A stretch of DNA of 64,000 nucleotides. It comes from Symbiodinium natans (lineage: Eukaryota > Sar > Dinophyceae > Suessiales > Symbiodiniaceae). Below, piece after piece: positions 54,831 to 63,946 of this stretch. The stretch covers positions 358,501 to 422,500 of the forward strand of contig CAJNDS010001090.1 of assembly GCA_905221605.1 (NCBI GenBank). Direction: 5' to 3'. The translations under genes were made by a program, and so were the position numbers. How positions within the stretch are numbered: the first letter of the stretch is position 1; every line of letters starts with the position of its first letter. A model generated the notes under the pieces. It saw only the letters and a program-made list of their open reading frames with translations. It did no database searches and had not been told where the DNA came from.

Positions 54831-54911
54831 GGTTACCCAGAGTAACCCCAAAAGGGTACCCTTATAACCCTATGGTTACTGGGCTAACAAGGATTTGGGG
54901 TCAGGGGATTT

Positions 54912-55043
54912 GCTACCATTTGCTTAAGAACCCCCCGCCTCCCCTTATTACAAAATAACTTCATAATAAGGTTAATATGGGGATCATCATCTTTTGTTTT
55001 GTTCTTCTTCTTTTTTGGGGGAGGTTCTTAAGCAAATAGTAGC
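54912..55043. mobile_element. Family-C MITE, copy 4 (best ends)
   Basis: GCTACCATTTGCTTAAGAAC and GTTCTTAAGCAAATAGTAGC are nearly perfect inverted ends. Lies in an intron of the coiled-coil gene. Confidence 0.7.
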
Positions 55044-55187
55044 CCCTTGAGGACCAAATGAGCCCTAAAAGGGTATAGGAAAGGGTTCTGTGACCCCAAT
55101 AGTGGGTCCCCAAGGCCTGTCACCGTAAAGACAGGGGAAATAGGCCCACTAGAGCATGTCCGCTTTGAAGGGTATGGAGGGTCCGTC

Positions 55188-55226
55188 CTTCTGCTGAGTC
55201 TCACGCGCCCGAGACTCCACCAGCAT
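55188..55226 (-). CDS. Coiled-coil gene, small exon
   Basis: A 39-nt exon, MLVESRARETQQK, phase 0-0. The acceptor is CACGGCAG and the donor would be GA type (AAG followed by GACGGA). The frame stays open further downstream, so the 3' edge is less certain. No telomere-like array touches it directly. Confidence 0.5.
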
Positions 55227-55310
55227 CTGCCGTGCAGGGCGACAGTTACCCATGAATGAAAGGGCACTTTGCCCTGGTTTGTAGGGTTGAGGGTTGTAGG
55301 ATTTATAGAT

Positions 55311-55370
55311 CGGGATCTTCCCCCCCTATACTAACAGTCTGAGGACTGGTAGTACAAGGCGGAACATCCC
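55311..55370. mobile_element. Family-D MITE, internally deleted (60 bp)
   Basis: GGGATCTTCCCCCCTATACT and AGTACAAGGCGGAACATCCC joined with almost no interior. Confidence 0.6.
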
Positions 55371-56778
55371 AAGTTGTAGGGTTTATAGAGGTCCATCAAG
55401 GCTTTACGGATGTTCCTGGGACTTATCAGTGTGCAGGTTCCCCCCCCCCCCCCCATTGGCCTTCGGGGGGAACCGTTTGGCTGAAGTGAGCTCAGAGGAA
55501 TCCGAATACCAGGATACAACGGTACTACGGAGGGGGCATCCTATCCTCGTTTCTTGGTTTTGCTTTTGTTTGGGGGGGTCTTCTTATCAACTCCGTTCAG
55601 TTCGTAATCAACAGGCATGGGGGCTCTTTGGGAAGTCAGAGAAAGGCTCGTGGGAGGTAGAGACTTAGGAGCTCAGCAAGGCTTAGGGTTGGGGCGTACA
55701 GGGCTTGGGGTTTAGGGTTTAGGGGCCGCCCGATTTGGAGATTCATGATTAGATTAGCGTCTAGGATTTCGGGCTAGTGTCGGGTACGAGAGGTTTCGGC
55801 GAGACACCCAAAAACTTCTCATGAATCGACAAGTACCTGGACAAGAATACTTGTCTTGTCCCAACAAGTATAGGATCTCCCTGACAAAATCATTGCCCCT
55901 GGTTTGCCGAATTTTGCCGGTACCCGAGACCCTCGCACCCTAAGGAAACGCAGTAGATCCCCAAAGTAGCTAACCTATGGGCCGTTCTCTAAATTAGGAT
56001 TTTCTTTGGGTCCTTTCTAAAAAGGCGCCGGACTATTCGGGAAACTTGAAGAAGGGAATCTACTTTAGAGGACTACCCATATGGCCCCTCTCGCAGTCAG
56101 CTCTCTGGCCATGTGCCAACGACACCCTAAACCCTAAACCCTAAACCCTAAACCCTAAACCCTAAACCCGAAACCCTAATTGGGGGGACTCGGAGTTGGA
56201 GTGAGAACTCAAGCACCATAAAGGTTTCAACGGTTTGGGATTCAGGGGTTTAGGCTTTAGGGTTCAGGGCCCTAAACCCTAAACCCTAAACCCTAAACCC
56301 TAAACCCTAAACCCTAAACCCTAAACCCTAAACCCTAAACCGTTTCAACGTTTAGGCTTTCGTGTTCAGGGTTATGGGAGCTTGAGGTCGCCTTTCTGTG
56401 GGAGGGCATGCAGCTCAGAGAAACCCTAAACCCTAAACCCTACGTCCTAAACCCTAAACCCTAAACCCTAAACCCTAAACCCTAAACCCTAAACCCTAAA
56501 CCCTAAGCCCTAAGCCCTAAGCCCTAAGCCCCAAACTTTGGGGGAGCTTTGTGGACCGGCGCTTCGGCTGACTAAGTGGAACGCTCCCTGAACCTAAGCC
56601 AGAAAGCGGGTCAGGCGGGTTCGGGGTTAACATGAGCCCATTCCTCTTTTCCATTGCTCTAAGATTTTGGCGCTCTGCAACTAAAACTCACCAGTTCAAC
56701 TTTGGGCAAGGGTTTAGGGTTTAGGGTTTAGGATTTAGGGTTCAGGGCTTAGGGTCTCGTGATGAGTTCAGGACTTGC

Positions 56779-56841
56779 CTCGCAAACCAGGAAGCCTTGA
56801 CTTCGCATCTCTGCACGCAGCTGGGCCAGCTCCTCCAGCTG
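56779..56841 (-). CDS. Coiled-coil gene, small exon
   Basis: A 63-nt exon of 21 codons, phase 0-0: QLEELAQLRAEMRSQGFLVC and then E. The acceptor is CCCAAAG at the TTTAGGG side. The donor is GAG followed by GCAAGT, a near-ideal GC-type donor. It is a leucine-rich coiled coil. Confidence 0.6.
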
Positions 56842-57755
56842 CTTTGGGTTTAGGGTTTAGGGTTTAGGGTTTTTAGGGTTTAGGGTTTAGGGTTTAGGTT
56901 ACAGGTTTAGGATCCAGCTGCTTTGGGTTGACTTCGGGGGGGGTGGGGGGGGGGGGGGGGGTCATATTTATCTCCTTCGTTGAGGAATATATATATATAT
57001 ATGTGTATATACCTATACCCTAAACCCTAAACCCTAAACCCTAAACCCTTTGAAAAAAAGGGGCAGGGTTCTAGGGATTGGGGTTCAAGGGTTTACGGTT
57101 TTAAGCCTCTGAGAGGGCATGGTGGGGCTGCAGGGTTTTCAAGTTAGGGTTTAGGGTTTAGGGTTTAGGGTTTAGGGTTTCGGGTTTCGGGTTTAGGGTT
57201 TAGGGTTTAGGGTTTCGGGTTTAGGGTTTAGGGTTTAGGGTGCTGTTGTGGCGCCTAGGTTTGAAGTACTCTCATTGGGAAAGTAAGTATGGCTCTCCAA
57301 CTTCTAGAGCAGCCATGTACCTTCAAGACCCAGACCCCTGGGAGATTCCCAATTGTACAACCCCCCCCCCCCAAAAAAAAAAAAAAAAAAAAAACAAAAA
57401 CAAGGTTTAGGGTTTAGGGTTAGGGCACTACTATTGGGTCATTTTTTGGAACCCTCAAGGGGATCTACTTTTCGATCCTCCCAGGAGTCTGGGGAAGGAG
57501 TGCCCACGAATTATTAAGGTACGTTTCCTTGGGTCCTAAAGGTTAGCTACTCTATGTATAAACCCTGAACCCGAAACCCGAATCCTTCTGCAAGGAGTCT
57601 TGAAGTCTTACCCTTAGGCTCAAAAATCTGTATAGGGAGGGTGTTGGGCCCGAAAAACCGAAAAGAAGAGTCCTGAGAGCCTTAGGGTTAAAGGGTTGCT
57701 CAACCCTAAACCCTAAACCCTAAACCCTAAACCCTAAACCCTAAAGCTCCCGGAC

Positions 57756-57809
57756 CTCAAACGGAACGTCGGCGGATGGCGGAGTTCCCTCCCCAAGCCG
57801 GGTCTTTGT
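57756..57809 (-). CDS. Coiled-coil gene, small exon with an acceptor at a family-E end
   Basis: A 54-nt exon, TKTRLGEGTPPSADVPFE, phase 0-0, with donor GAG followed by GTCCGG. The acceptor AG is the last two bases of CTAG, which is also the terminus of the family-E element at 57809-57950. Confidence 0.55.
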
Positions 57810-57950
57810 CTAGGGGTAGGAATCAAAAGGGTACCTTGGGTTTAGGGTTTAGGGTTTAGGGTTAAGGGTTAAGGGTTTAGGGTTTTGAGGGGATTATAAG
57901 GGAACCCCAACCTAAAAGGAAATGAGGGGCCCACTCCGGGTCCTAGTTGT
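57809..57950. mobile_element. Family-E element interrupted by a TTTAGGG patch, at an exon edge
   Basis: CTAGGGGTAGGAATCAAAAG left, CCCACTCCGGGTCCTAG right. The middle is split by TTTAGGG units (about 57838-57886). Its left CTAG is the splice acceptor of the minus-strand exon at 57756-57809. Confidence 0.6.
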
Positions 57951-58419
57951 CCAGGGGTTCAAGGGTTTCTGGGGTTAGGGTTCGGAAGGGTTTAGGAGTT
58001 TGGGGGGTTTAGGAGTTTGGCCGGGGTTAAGGGGGCTAAGGGTGTCGGAGCCTTTTGGGTGGGATGAGGGTGTTTGTTAGGTCGAGGGGCCAAGGGTTGA
58101 GGGGTTTTAGCACAACTTCCCTAAACCCTAAGCCCTAAACCCTGAACCCTAAACCCTAAACCGCTTCTGTATTTGAATGCTCATGGGTGGCGAGTGCTCG
58201 AAGTAGGGTAGCATGTGCAACCAGTAATGACCTATAGCCGGGGTTACACGATTAGGGTTTAGGGTCTAGGGTTTAGGGTTTAGGTTTTAGGGCTTTCAAA
58301 GCAGGGGGGAGTGTCAGAGTAACCGGGACGAGGAAGCGTGATTTTGTCTCAAGGGTGTAGCAAAAATATCGCAGCCAACAAGGGGGAAAAAAGACACTAC
58401 CGGGTCTCCGTATCCTAGA

Positions 58420-58556
58420 CTACTATTCACCTAAGAACTCCAAAAACATGGAAACTCCCTATATTGGGCTTGTAAGGAGGATTATTTTTCGTTTTATTAT
58501 TTTTTTGGCCGGGGGGGGGGGGGGGGGGAGATTCTTAAGCAATGAGGAAGTAGTAG
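58420..58556. mobile_element. Family-C MITE, copy 5
   Basis: CTACTATTCACCTAAGAACT left, ATTCTTAAGCAATGAGGAAG then TAGTAG right, with a G tract near the right end. Lies in a coiled-coil-gene intron. Confidence 0.6.
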
Positions 58557-58777
58557 ACATGTCTATATGGGACTGTGACTCTTCTCGCAGACATTGCACA
58601 GCATACCCAGCAGGATCAATCAGCGAACCCCTCCTCCCCCCCCCCCCCCCCCCCCCCCAATTTTCGCAAGCAATCATTTGATTCCACCTACAGGGCCCAC
58701 ACATTGAGTCCTAAACCCTTATCAGACACAACCCAAACCCTACGCCCTGGCTCGAAACCCTAAACCCTAAACCCGAC

Positions 58778-58807
58778 ATCCGCCTGGCGCTCCGCTGTCA
58801 TCTCGGC
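58778..58807 (-). CDS. Coiled-coil gene, 30-nt micro-exon
   Basis: Ten codons, AEMTAERQAD, phase 0-0, donor GAT followed by GTCGGG. The acceptor is CTAG at 58808-58811, which begins a family-E-like end reading CTAGGTTGCTCGGCAACC on the plus strand. This is the shortest exon in the model. Confidence 0.5.
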
Positions 58808-58845
58808 CTAGGTTGCTCGGCAACCCCCAGGCAAAAGGGTTTAAG
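58808..58845. mobile_element. Family-E end at an exon edge
   Basis: CTAGGTTGCTCGGCAACCCC then CAGGCAAAAGGG parallels the left end of copies at 5828 and 63442. CTAG is the acceptor of the 30-nt exon. The right end is not resolved. Confidence 0.5.
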
Positions 58846-59100
58846 GTTTAGGGTTTAGGGTTTAGGGTGAAAAGGGCATACTTGTTGGGTTGACCGTAGT
58901 CTAGTAGGAACCCAGACTGGGTTCAGGGTTTAGGGTTGAGGGTTTAGGGTTTAGGGTTTAGGGTTTGGGGTTTAGGGTAAAACAAGCAGACACTACCGTG
59001 AGAGTCAATATTCCGGGGGGCCAGTCTTGAAAGGACACTGGGCGACTACAACCCCAAACCCTTAGAAAACCTAAAACCTTGAACCCTTCCATAAGAGCCC

Positions 59101-59272
59101 GAAACCCTAAACCCTAGACCCTAGACCCTAAGACCTAAGACCTAAGACCTAAGACCCTAGACCCTAGACCCTAGACCCTAGACCCTAGACCCTAGACCCT
59201 AGACCCTAAACCCTAAACCCTAAACCCTAAACCCTAAACCCTAAACCCTAAACCCTAAACCCTAAACCCTAC
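59101..59272 (-). repeat. CCCTAGA-variant then CCCTAAA array
   Basis: About ten CCCTAGA units and a short CCTAAGA run precede canonical CCCTAAA: two homogenised blocks side by side. Confidence 0.88.
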
Positions 59273-59286
59273 CTAAACCCTAAGCC

Positions 59287-59344
59287 CAGGCTCATTGGCC
59301 AGCGACAGCACGCCCTCAAGCTCCCCCTGAAACTGTCGGAGCTC
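59287..59344 (-). CDS. Coiled-coil gene, candidate exon
   Basis: It reads ELRQFQGELEGVLSLANEPG. The acceptor is CACGAG. The downstream edge is unclear: a GT donor after GAGGGC would give 33 nt in phase 0, while the open frame runs on to the CCCTAAA array. Confidence 0.5.
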
Positions 59345-59635
59345 CTCGTGCGGCATTTGATTACGGCGTCAGCGCCATCATGGCTTCGCAAACTCCAAAC
59401 CCTCAAACCTCAAACCCTTACGGTTTGGGGTTTAGGGTTTAGGGCTTAGGGTTTAGGGTTTAGGGTTTAGGGTTCAGGGTTCAGGGTTCAGGGTTTAGGG
59501 TTTAGGGTTTAGGCTTTGGGGTTTAGGGTTTAGGGTTTCGTGCACATCTAGGGTTTAAACCCTAAACCCGGAGCCCCAACCCTATATAGACCGCAGCTGG
59601 GTCCAGGCTCTTGTTCGGGGTAGGTACGGCTTAGG

Positions 59636-59720
59636 GTTTAGGGTTTAGGGTTTAGGGTTTAGGGTTTAGGGTTTAGGGTTTAGGGTTTAGGGTTTAGGGT
59701 TTAGGGTTTAGGGTTTAGGG
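59636..59720 (+). repeat. TTTAGGG array
   Basis: About 12 units, inside an intron of the coiled-coil gene. Confidence 0.9.
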
Positions 59721-59889
59721 CGTAGGGCTTAGGGTTTAGGGTTTAGGCTCAGGGCTGTCAGGATTCTACATTGAGGGCTTTGGTGTCTTCATGGTTTTCA
59801 GGGTTCGAAGTTTGGCATTTTTTGTGGGGGGTAGGTAGGTCTTAGGGTTTAGAGTTTAGGGTTTAGGGTTTCGGGTTTCGGGTTTAGGG

Positions 59890-59920
<31 letters not shown>

Positions 59921-59921
59921 C

Positions 59922-59976
59922 GTCCTCGTTCATCTCGGCCTCCCAACACTTGGCTCGGCGTTCCATCTTGGACAGC
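59922..59976 (-). CDS. Coiled-coil gene, candidate exon
   Basis: It has the best acceptor of this gene, pyrimidine-rich CTCTTTCCCGCTCCAG. It reads LSKMERRAKCWEAEMNED, which fits the coiled coil but needs a phase other than 0. A second frame (AVQDGTPSQVLGGRDERGR) is phase 0. The right edge merges into a G/C tract. Confidence 0.45.
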
Positions 59977-60257
59977 CTGGAGCGGGAAAGAGTGTGACCC
60001 TTGTGCTTAGGGGATTAGGGTTTAGGGTTTAGGGTTTCGAGTTGGGATGTTCCCGTAATAGGGATTATAATAGGGGGAAACAACAAGAGGAAGAACGGCC
60101 TTCTCTGGGTAGCTTGCAACCACCCCCCCCCGCCCCCTAAACCCCAAAACTTAAACCCTATAAACCCTAAATCCCAAGCCCTAAGCCCCGAACCCTAAAC
60201 CCAAAACCCTAAAACCCTAAACCCTAAACCCCTTTTTATAGGACCCCCGGTTCACCG

Positions 60258-60293
60258 CCTTGACATTCCTTGACAGGCACCGAGGTTCTGGAG
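60258..60293 (-). CDS. Coiled-coil gene, weak candidate exon
   Basis: A short open segment after CTCCAG, ending before GTGAACC. More than one frame is open, so neither frame nor both edges can be fixed. It is included because it sits in a standard array-flanked island between better exons. Confidence 0.25.
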
Positions 60294-60470
60294 CTTTTGG
60301 TGTCTCGGCGGGTTTGGGGTTTAGGGTTTAGGGTTTAGGGTTCAGGGAATTAAGCCCTAAACCCTAAACCCTAAACCCTAAACCCTAAACCCTAAACCCT
60401 AAACCCTTGGGGTGAACGCTAAACTCGAAATTAAGCCCCTTGACCCATCCCTGGGCCTCTCAAGCCACAC

Positions 60471-60523
60471 CTCCGTGGGCGCCGAGGCGTCCATGGCCGC
60501 CATGGCTCTCAACCCGTGGATTG
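60471..60523 (-). CDS. Coiled-coil gene, candidate 5' exon
   Basis: It reads IHGLRAMAAMDASAPTE, with acceptor CAACCAG and donor GAG followed by GTGTGG. CCCTAAA and TTTAGGG arrays flank it in convergent orientation. Confidence 0.45.
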
Positions 60524-60649
60524 CTGGTTGGCTTAGGGTTTAGGGTTTAGGGTTTAGGGTTTAGGGTTTAGGGTCTAGGGTCTAGGGTCTAGGGTCTAGG
60601 GTCTAGGGTTTAGGGTTTAGGCTTAAATTGGGGGGGTCATTTGGGCTAA

Positions 60650-60734
60650 GGGCGGCATCGGTGTCTGCGAGAGGTGCTGCGCCATTCTGGTCTCGGAGCT
60701 GCTTCGTGGATCGAGGCGGGGGCATGGCGAACAT
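60650..60734 (-). CDS. Coiled-coil gene, possible first coding exon
   Basis: From ATG at 60732-60734 it reads MFAMPPPRSTKQLRDQNGAA and then PLADTDAA. The frame is also open upstream of this ATG, so the start is a guess. The donor is not clear. Confidence 0.4.
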
Positions 60735-61650
60735 CCAAAGCAGACCATTCAACTCACGATCATGGTGATGCAAAGCCAGCAACCAGAGACAAGGGTTTAG
60801 GGTTTAGGGTTTAAGGTAGTAAATATGTGCCAAATCGGTGATCGGGACAAGCCAGCACAAGCTACAGGCACATTTCCCTTTTCAAGGGTGTGTAAAGGTT
60901 GCCTAGGCAAGGACAATATTCAGTGCCCTTGACATCGTTCCTGCCGCAAGTCCACTGGAGAAAGTAGGACTGTACTTGGAGGTTCATGGGGAGATGTATC
61001 CGAGGTGATGGCCCGGGGAAACTCTGGTTTCAACTGGCTATGGGCTTAGTTGGGGGCACTTAAAGTCCCCAACTCTCCACAACGGACCTCCTCGTAACTA
61101 TGTACGGAAACATTCCAGTAGGGACCCCTGATCCTTTAGTTTGCCTAGAAACCCCAGGCCGCCTGACACGAGAGGGGGTGTAGAATGTGGCTCTTTGGGT
61201 AGATTCCAGTATTCTGCAGATTATGCGTGAATAACGTTGGTCAGCAGTTCTCTGCCCTGCCCTAAGCCCCCCACCCCCACCCCAAACCCTGATTTCTTGA
61301 GGCCCCCTGTAGTACCACGAGCCTCCGATACGCCATCCACGGCGATGGTGGCGGCTGCAGTGGCACCTCCCAGGTGGGAGGCAGTCGGGAAGCAGGAGGG
61401 TTTGGGGTTTAGGGTTTAGGGAAATTTAACTAGGGTTAGGATTTAGAGTTTAGGGTTTAGGGTAAGTTCTTGACATTGCGCACGAGCGTTCGGGTAACCC
61501 AGGAATAGGAAAGCCTTGATTCTGGGCTTAAGATACTCGAGGCCTATAACCCTAAACCCTAAACCCTAAACCCTAAACCCTGAACCCTGAACCCCAAACC
61601 CCAAACCCCAAACCCCAAACCCCAAACCCTAAACCCTAAACCCTAAAGTC

Positions 61651-61728
61651 AGAGAGGAGGGCAAGCGAACGAAGGTTCCGATCTCCGACGAGCCGGTAGA
61701 AACCCTCCGCAAGCAAGGGGACCTCGAC
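61651..61728. CDS. Candidate exon, strand ambiguous
   Basis: Minus is 26 codons phase 0-0 (VEVPLLAEGFYRLVGDRNLR) with a GA donor; plus reads REEGKRTKVPISDEPVETLR with GTAGAA inside. CCCTAAA arrays lie on both sides. Confidence 0.4.
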
Positions 61729-61735
61729 CTCGACC

Positions 61736-61836
61736 CTAAACCCTAAACCCTAAACCCTAAACCCTAAACCCTAAACCCTAAACCCTAAAACCCTAAACCC
61801 TAAACCCTAAACCCTAAACCCTAAACCCTAAACCCA
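61736..61836 (-). repeat. CCCTAAA array
   Basis: About 14 units, left of a small candidate exon with a TTACAG acceptor. Confidence 0.9.
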
Positions 61837-61859
61837 TTCCTCTCCTACGTAGGTTACAG

Positions 61860-61896
61860 GCATGGAACATTGAGTTCTCTACTCCATGCGTGCCGG
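61860..61896 (+). CDS. Candidate small exon
   Basis: Acceptor GTAGGTTACAG, donor CCGG followed by GTGAAC. It reads AWNIEFSTPCVPG. Confidence 0.38.
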
Positions 61897-62044
61897 GTGA
61901 ACGTAGAGGCACCTCTTGGTTCTAGCGCGACGAGGCTTAGGGTTTAGGGTTTAGGGTTTAGGGTTTAGGGTTTAGGGTTTAGGGCGTTTGGGCTGAGGGG
62001 CTGGACGCCTCTCCTCGCCCCTCCAAAGGGGGGCCCATTTCCAG

Positions 62045-62227
62045 GATGTATTGGAGTCCGCGCGACGCTTGATGAAAGCATCCGCGGGCTCGGCGGATTT
62101 CGGAATCCGGGAAAATGCGCTTCATAAGGAGGTTTCCGGGAAGAAGCAGGTTGGCTACTTCTTGCTACAAGAGGCAAGGAAGCACAGGAAGCCTAAACTC
62201 GTTCAACTTGGGGGTTTGAGAAAGTAG
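62045..62227 (+). CDS. Candidate C-terminal exon, 60 codons plus stop
   Basis: After CCCATTTCCAG the plus strand is open for 183 nt to TAG at 62225-62227: VLESARRLMKASAGSADFGI, then LHKEVSGKKQVGYFLLQEAR and KHRKPKLVQLGGLRK. It is basic and helical, with no repeat-derived residues. Possible internal GT donors exist after AAGGAG and AAGCAG. An overlapping minus frame is Pro-rich and less convincing. Function unknown. Confidence 0.55.
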   Translation, partial: DVLESARRLMKASAGSADFGIRENALHKEVSGKKQVGYFLLQEARKHRKPKLVQLGGLRK

Positions 62228-62389
62228 GGGGGGTACCCTTTGAAGTAGGGGTGCAGTAGCCTTTCCAGGGCCCCTTATTCCATTACATCTGGGGTATCAA
62301 ATCACGGGGAAGACCCCACGTCATGACCCCAAGCAAAACAGTTTCGACCACAAAGATGACTTAAGCACACCCATGGGCTCCGTAAGGGT

Positions 62390-62596
62390 TTGGGGTGTTG
62401 GGGTGTTGGGGTGTTGGGGTGTTGGGGTGTTGGGGTGTTGGGGTGTTGGGGTGCCGGGGTGCCGGGGTGCCGGGGTGCCGGGGTGCCGGGGTGCTGGGGT
62501 GCCGGGGTGCTGGGGTGCTGGAGTGCTGGGGTGCTGGGGTGCTGGGGTGTTGGGGTGTTGGGGTGTTGGGGTGTTGGGGTGTTGGGGTGCTGGGTT
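62390..62596 (+). repeat. Octamer array (GGGGTGTT/GGGGTGCC/GGGGTGCT)n
   Basis: About 26 units. TGTT forms lie at both ends and TGCC/TGCT forms in the middle, a gradient expected of unequal exchange. It passes into TTTGGGG/TTTAGGG on the right. Confidence 0.92.
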
Positions 62597-62964
62597 TGGG
62601 GTTTGGGGTTTAGGGTAACTTTTCTTAGGTTGTTTACAGTACTTTATAAGGGAACCTTGAAGCACAAAAAAGGGTCAAGGGTGCCACGGGGCCACAAGGA
62701 CCCTTTCCAAGCCCAACAGTAGAAGGACATGAAAGGAACAGCCCGTCAACTTAAAACCGTAAACCCTTAAGACCCTTATAACTTGGACCCGAAAGTTAAA
62801 GTTATAATTCTCCAGGGCTGAAAGCAGATAAGTTCGGGGCCCACTTTAGCGAAACAACGAAGACCCCAGAAACCCAAACCCTGCCTGCAGTAGCCCGGAG
62901 TAACTTTTTGAAGTCGGGCAAAGAATTCAATCATTCAGGCACATTGCCTTGTTTGGTATAACTT

Positions 62965-63045
62965 GGGATGTTCGCCCTGATAGTCCTTAATACGGATTAT
63001 AGTACCCCCTGTTATAATCCCTACTAAGGACCGCTAGTATAAAGG
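62965..63045. mobile_element. Family-D MITE, right end lost to a CCCTAAA array
   Basis: The left end GGGATGTTCGCCCTGATAGT is intact; at the right, CTAGTATAAAGG passes directly into CCTAAACCCTAAATCC. Confidence 0.6.
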
Positions 63046-63178
63046 CCTAAACCCTAAATCCTAGACCCTACACCCCAAAACCCTAAACCCTAAACCCTAC
63101 ACCCCAAAACCCTAAACCCTAACCCCTAAATCCGAAACCCTAAACCCCAAAACCCTAAACCCTGAACCCTGAAACACA

Positions 63179-63230
63179 ACAGACCCTGGCCTTGCCCTTC
63201 ATCTTGACTCTCCGGGCGGCCTTGGCAGGT
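63179..63230. CDS. Weak candidate exon, strand ambiguous
   Basis: Minus reads AKAARRVKMKGKARV after CCTGCCAAG; plus reads LALPFILTLRAALA before GTTTAG. Confidence 0.3.
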
Positions 63231-63441
63231 TTAGGGTTTAGGGTTTAGGGCTTAGGGCTTAGGGTTTAGGGTTTAGGGTTTAGGGTTAGGGTTTGGGGTT
63301 TGGGGTTTAGGAATTAGGGTTTAGGGTTTAGGGTTTAGGGTTTAGGGTACTGATAACCCCAGGTATAAGTCGACTTATAACCTACTTAGGGGGGCTTAGA
63401 GACCTTATAAGTACAGTTCTCTTGGGGTTGTAAGTACAAGT

Positions 63442-63552
63442 CTAGGTTGCCCAGTAACCTAGGATTAAAAGGGTGCCATTTTTGCTTAAAGGGGTTTATT
63501 GGGGAGCCTAGAGCCCCCAAAAAGGGAATAAGGGCACTACTGGGCATCCTAG
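63442..63552. mobile_element. Family-E element, copy 2
   Basis: Nearly identical to the copy at 5828: CTAGGTTGCCCAGTAACCTA to GGGCACTACTGGGCATCCTAG. The similarity suggests recent activity. Confidence 0.72.
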
Positions 63553-63946
63553 AAGTAAGGGTTCATTTATTCGGGTTTCAGGTTTAGCATCACCCTAAAC
63601 CCGAAAACCCTAAACCTCTGAAAACCCCTAAACCCTAAATCCTCGGAGTTTGTTCAGGGTTTAGGGTATTGAGCCTCCAACCCCCTACGGTTTAGGGTTC
63701 AAGACAGGGCTACACGCAGTCTCATGATCGTCATACCTGCTTATAACATTGTGCGGAGGACGTACGACCCTGCTGTCACACATAAGGCACCTATCAAACT
63801 TTAAGTCAAACGCCCTAACGCCGGCCCTAAACCCTAAACTCAGAGATGTTCAGGGATCTGGATCTGTTCAGAGTGTCAGGGCCAAGTTTCGGCTTTTGAA
63901 TGTAGGGTTTTGCCCTAAACCCTAAACCGTAAACCCTAAACCCCTC

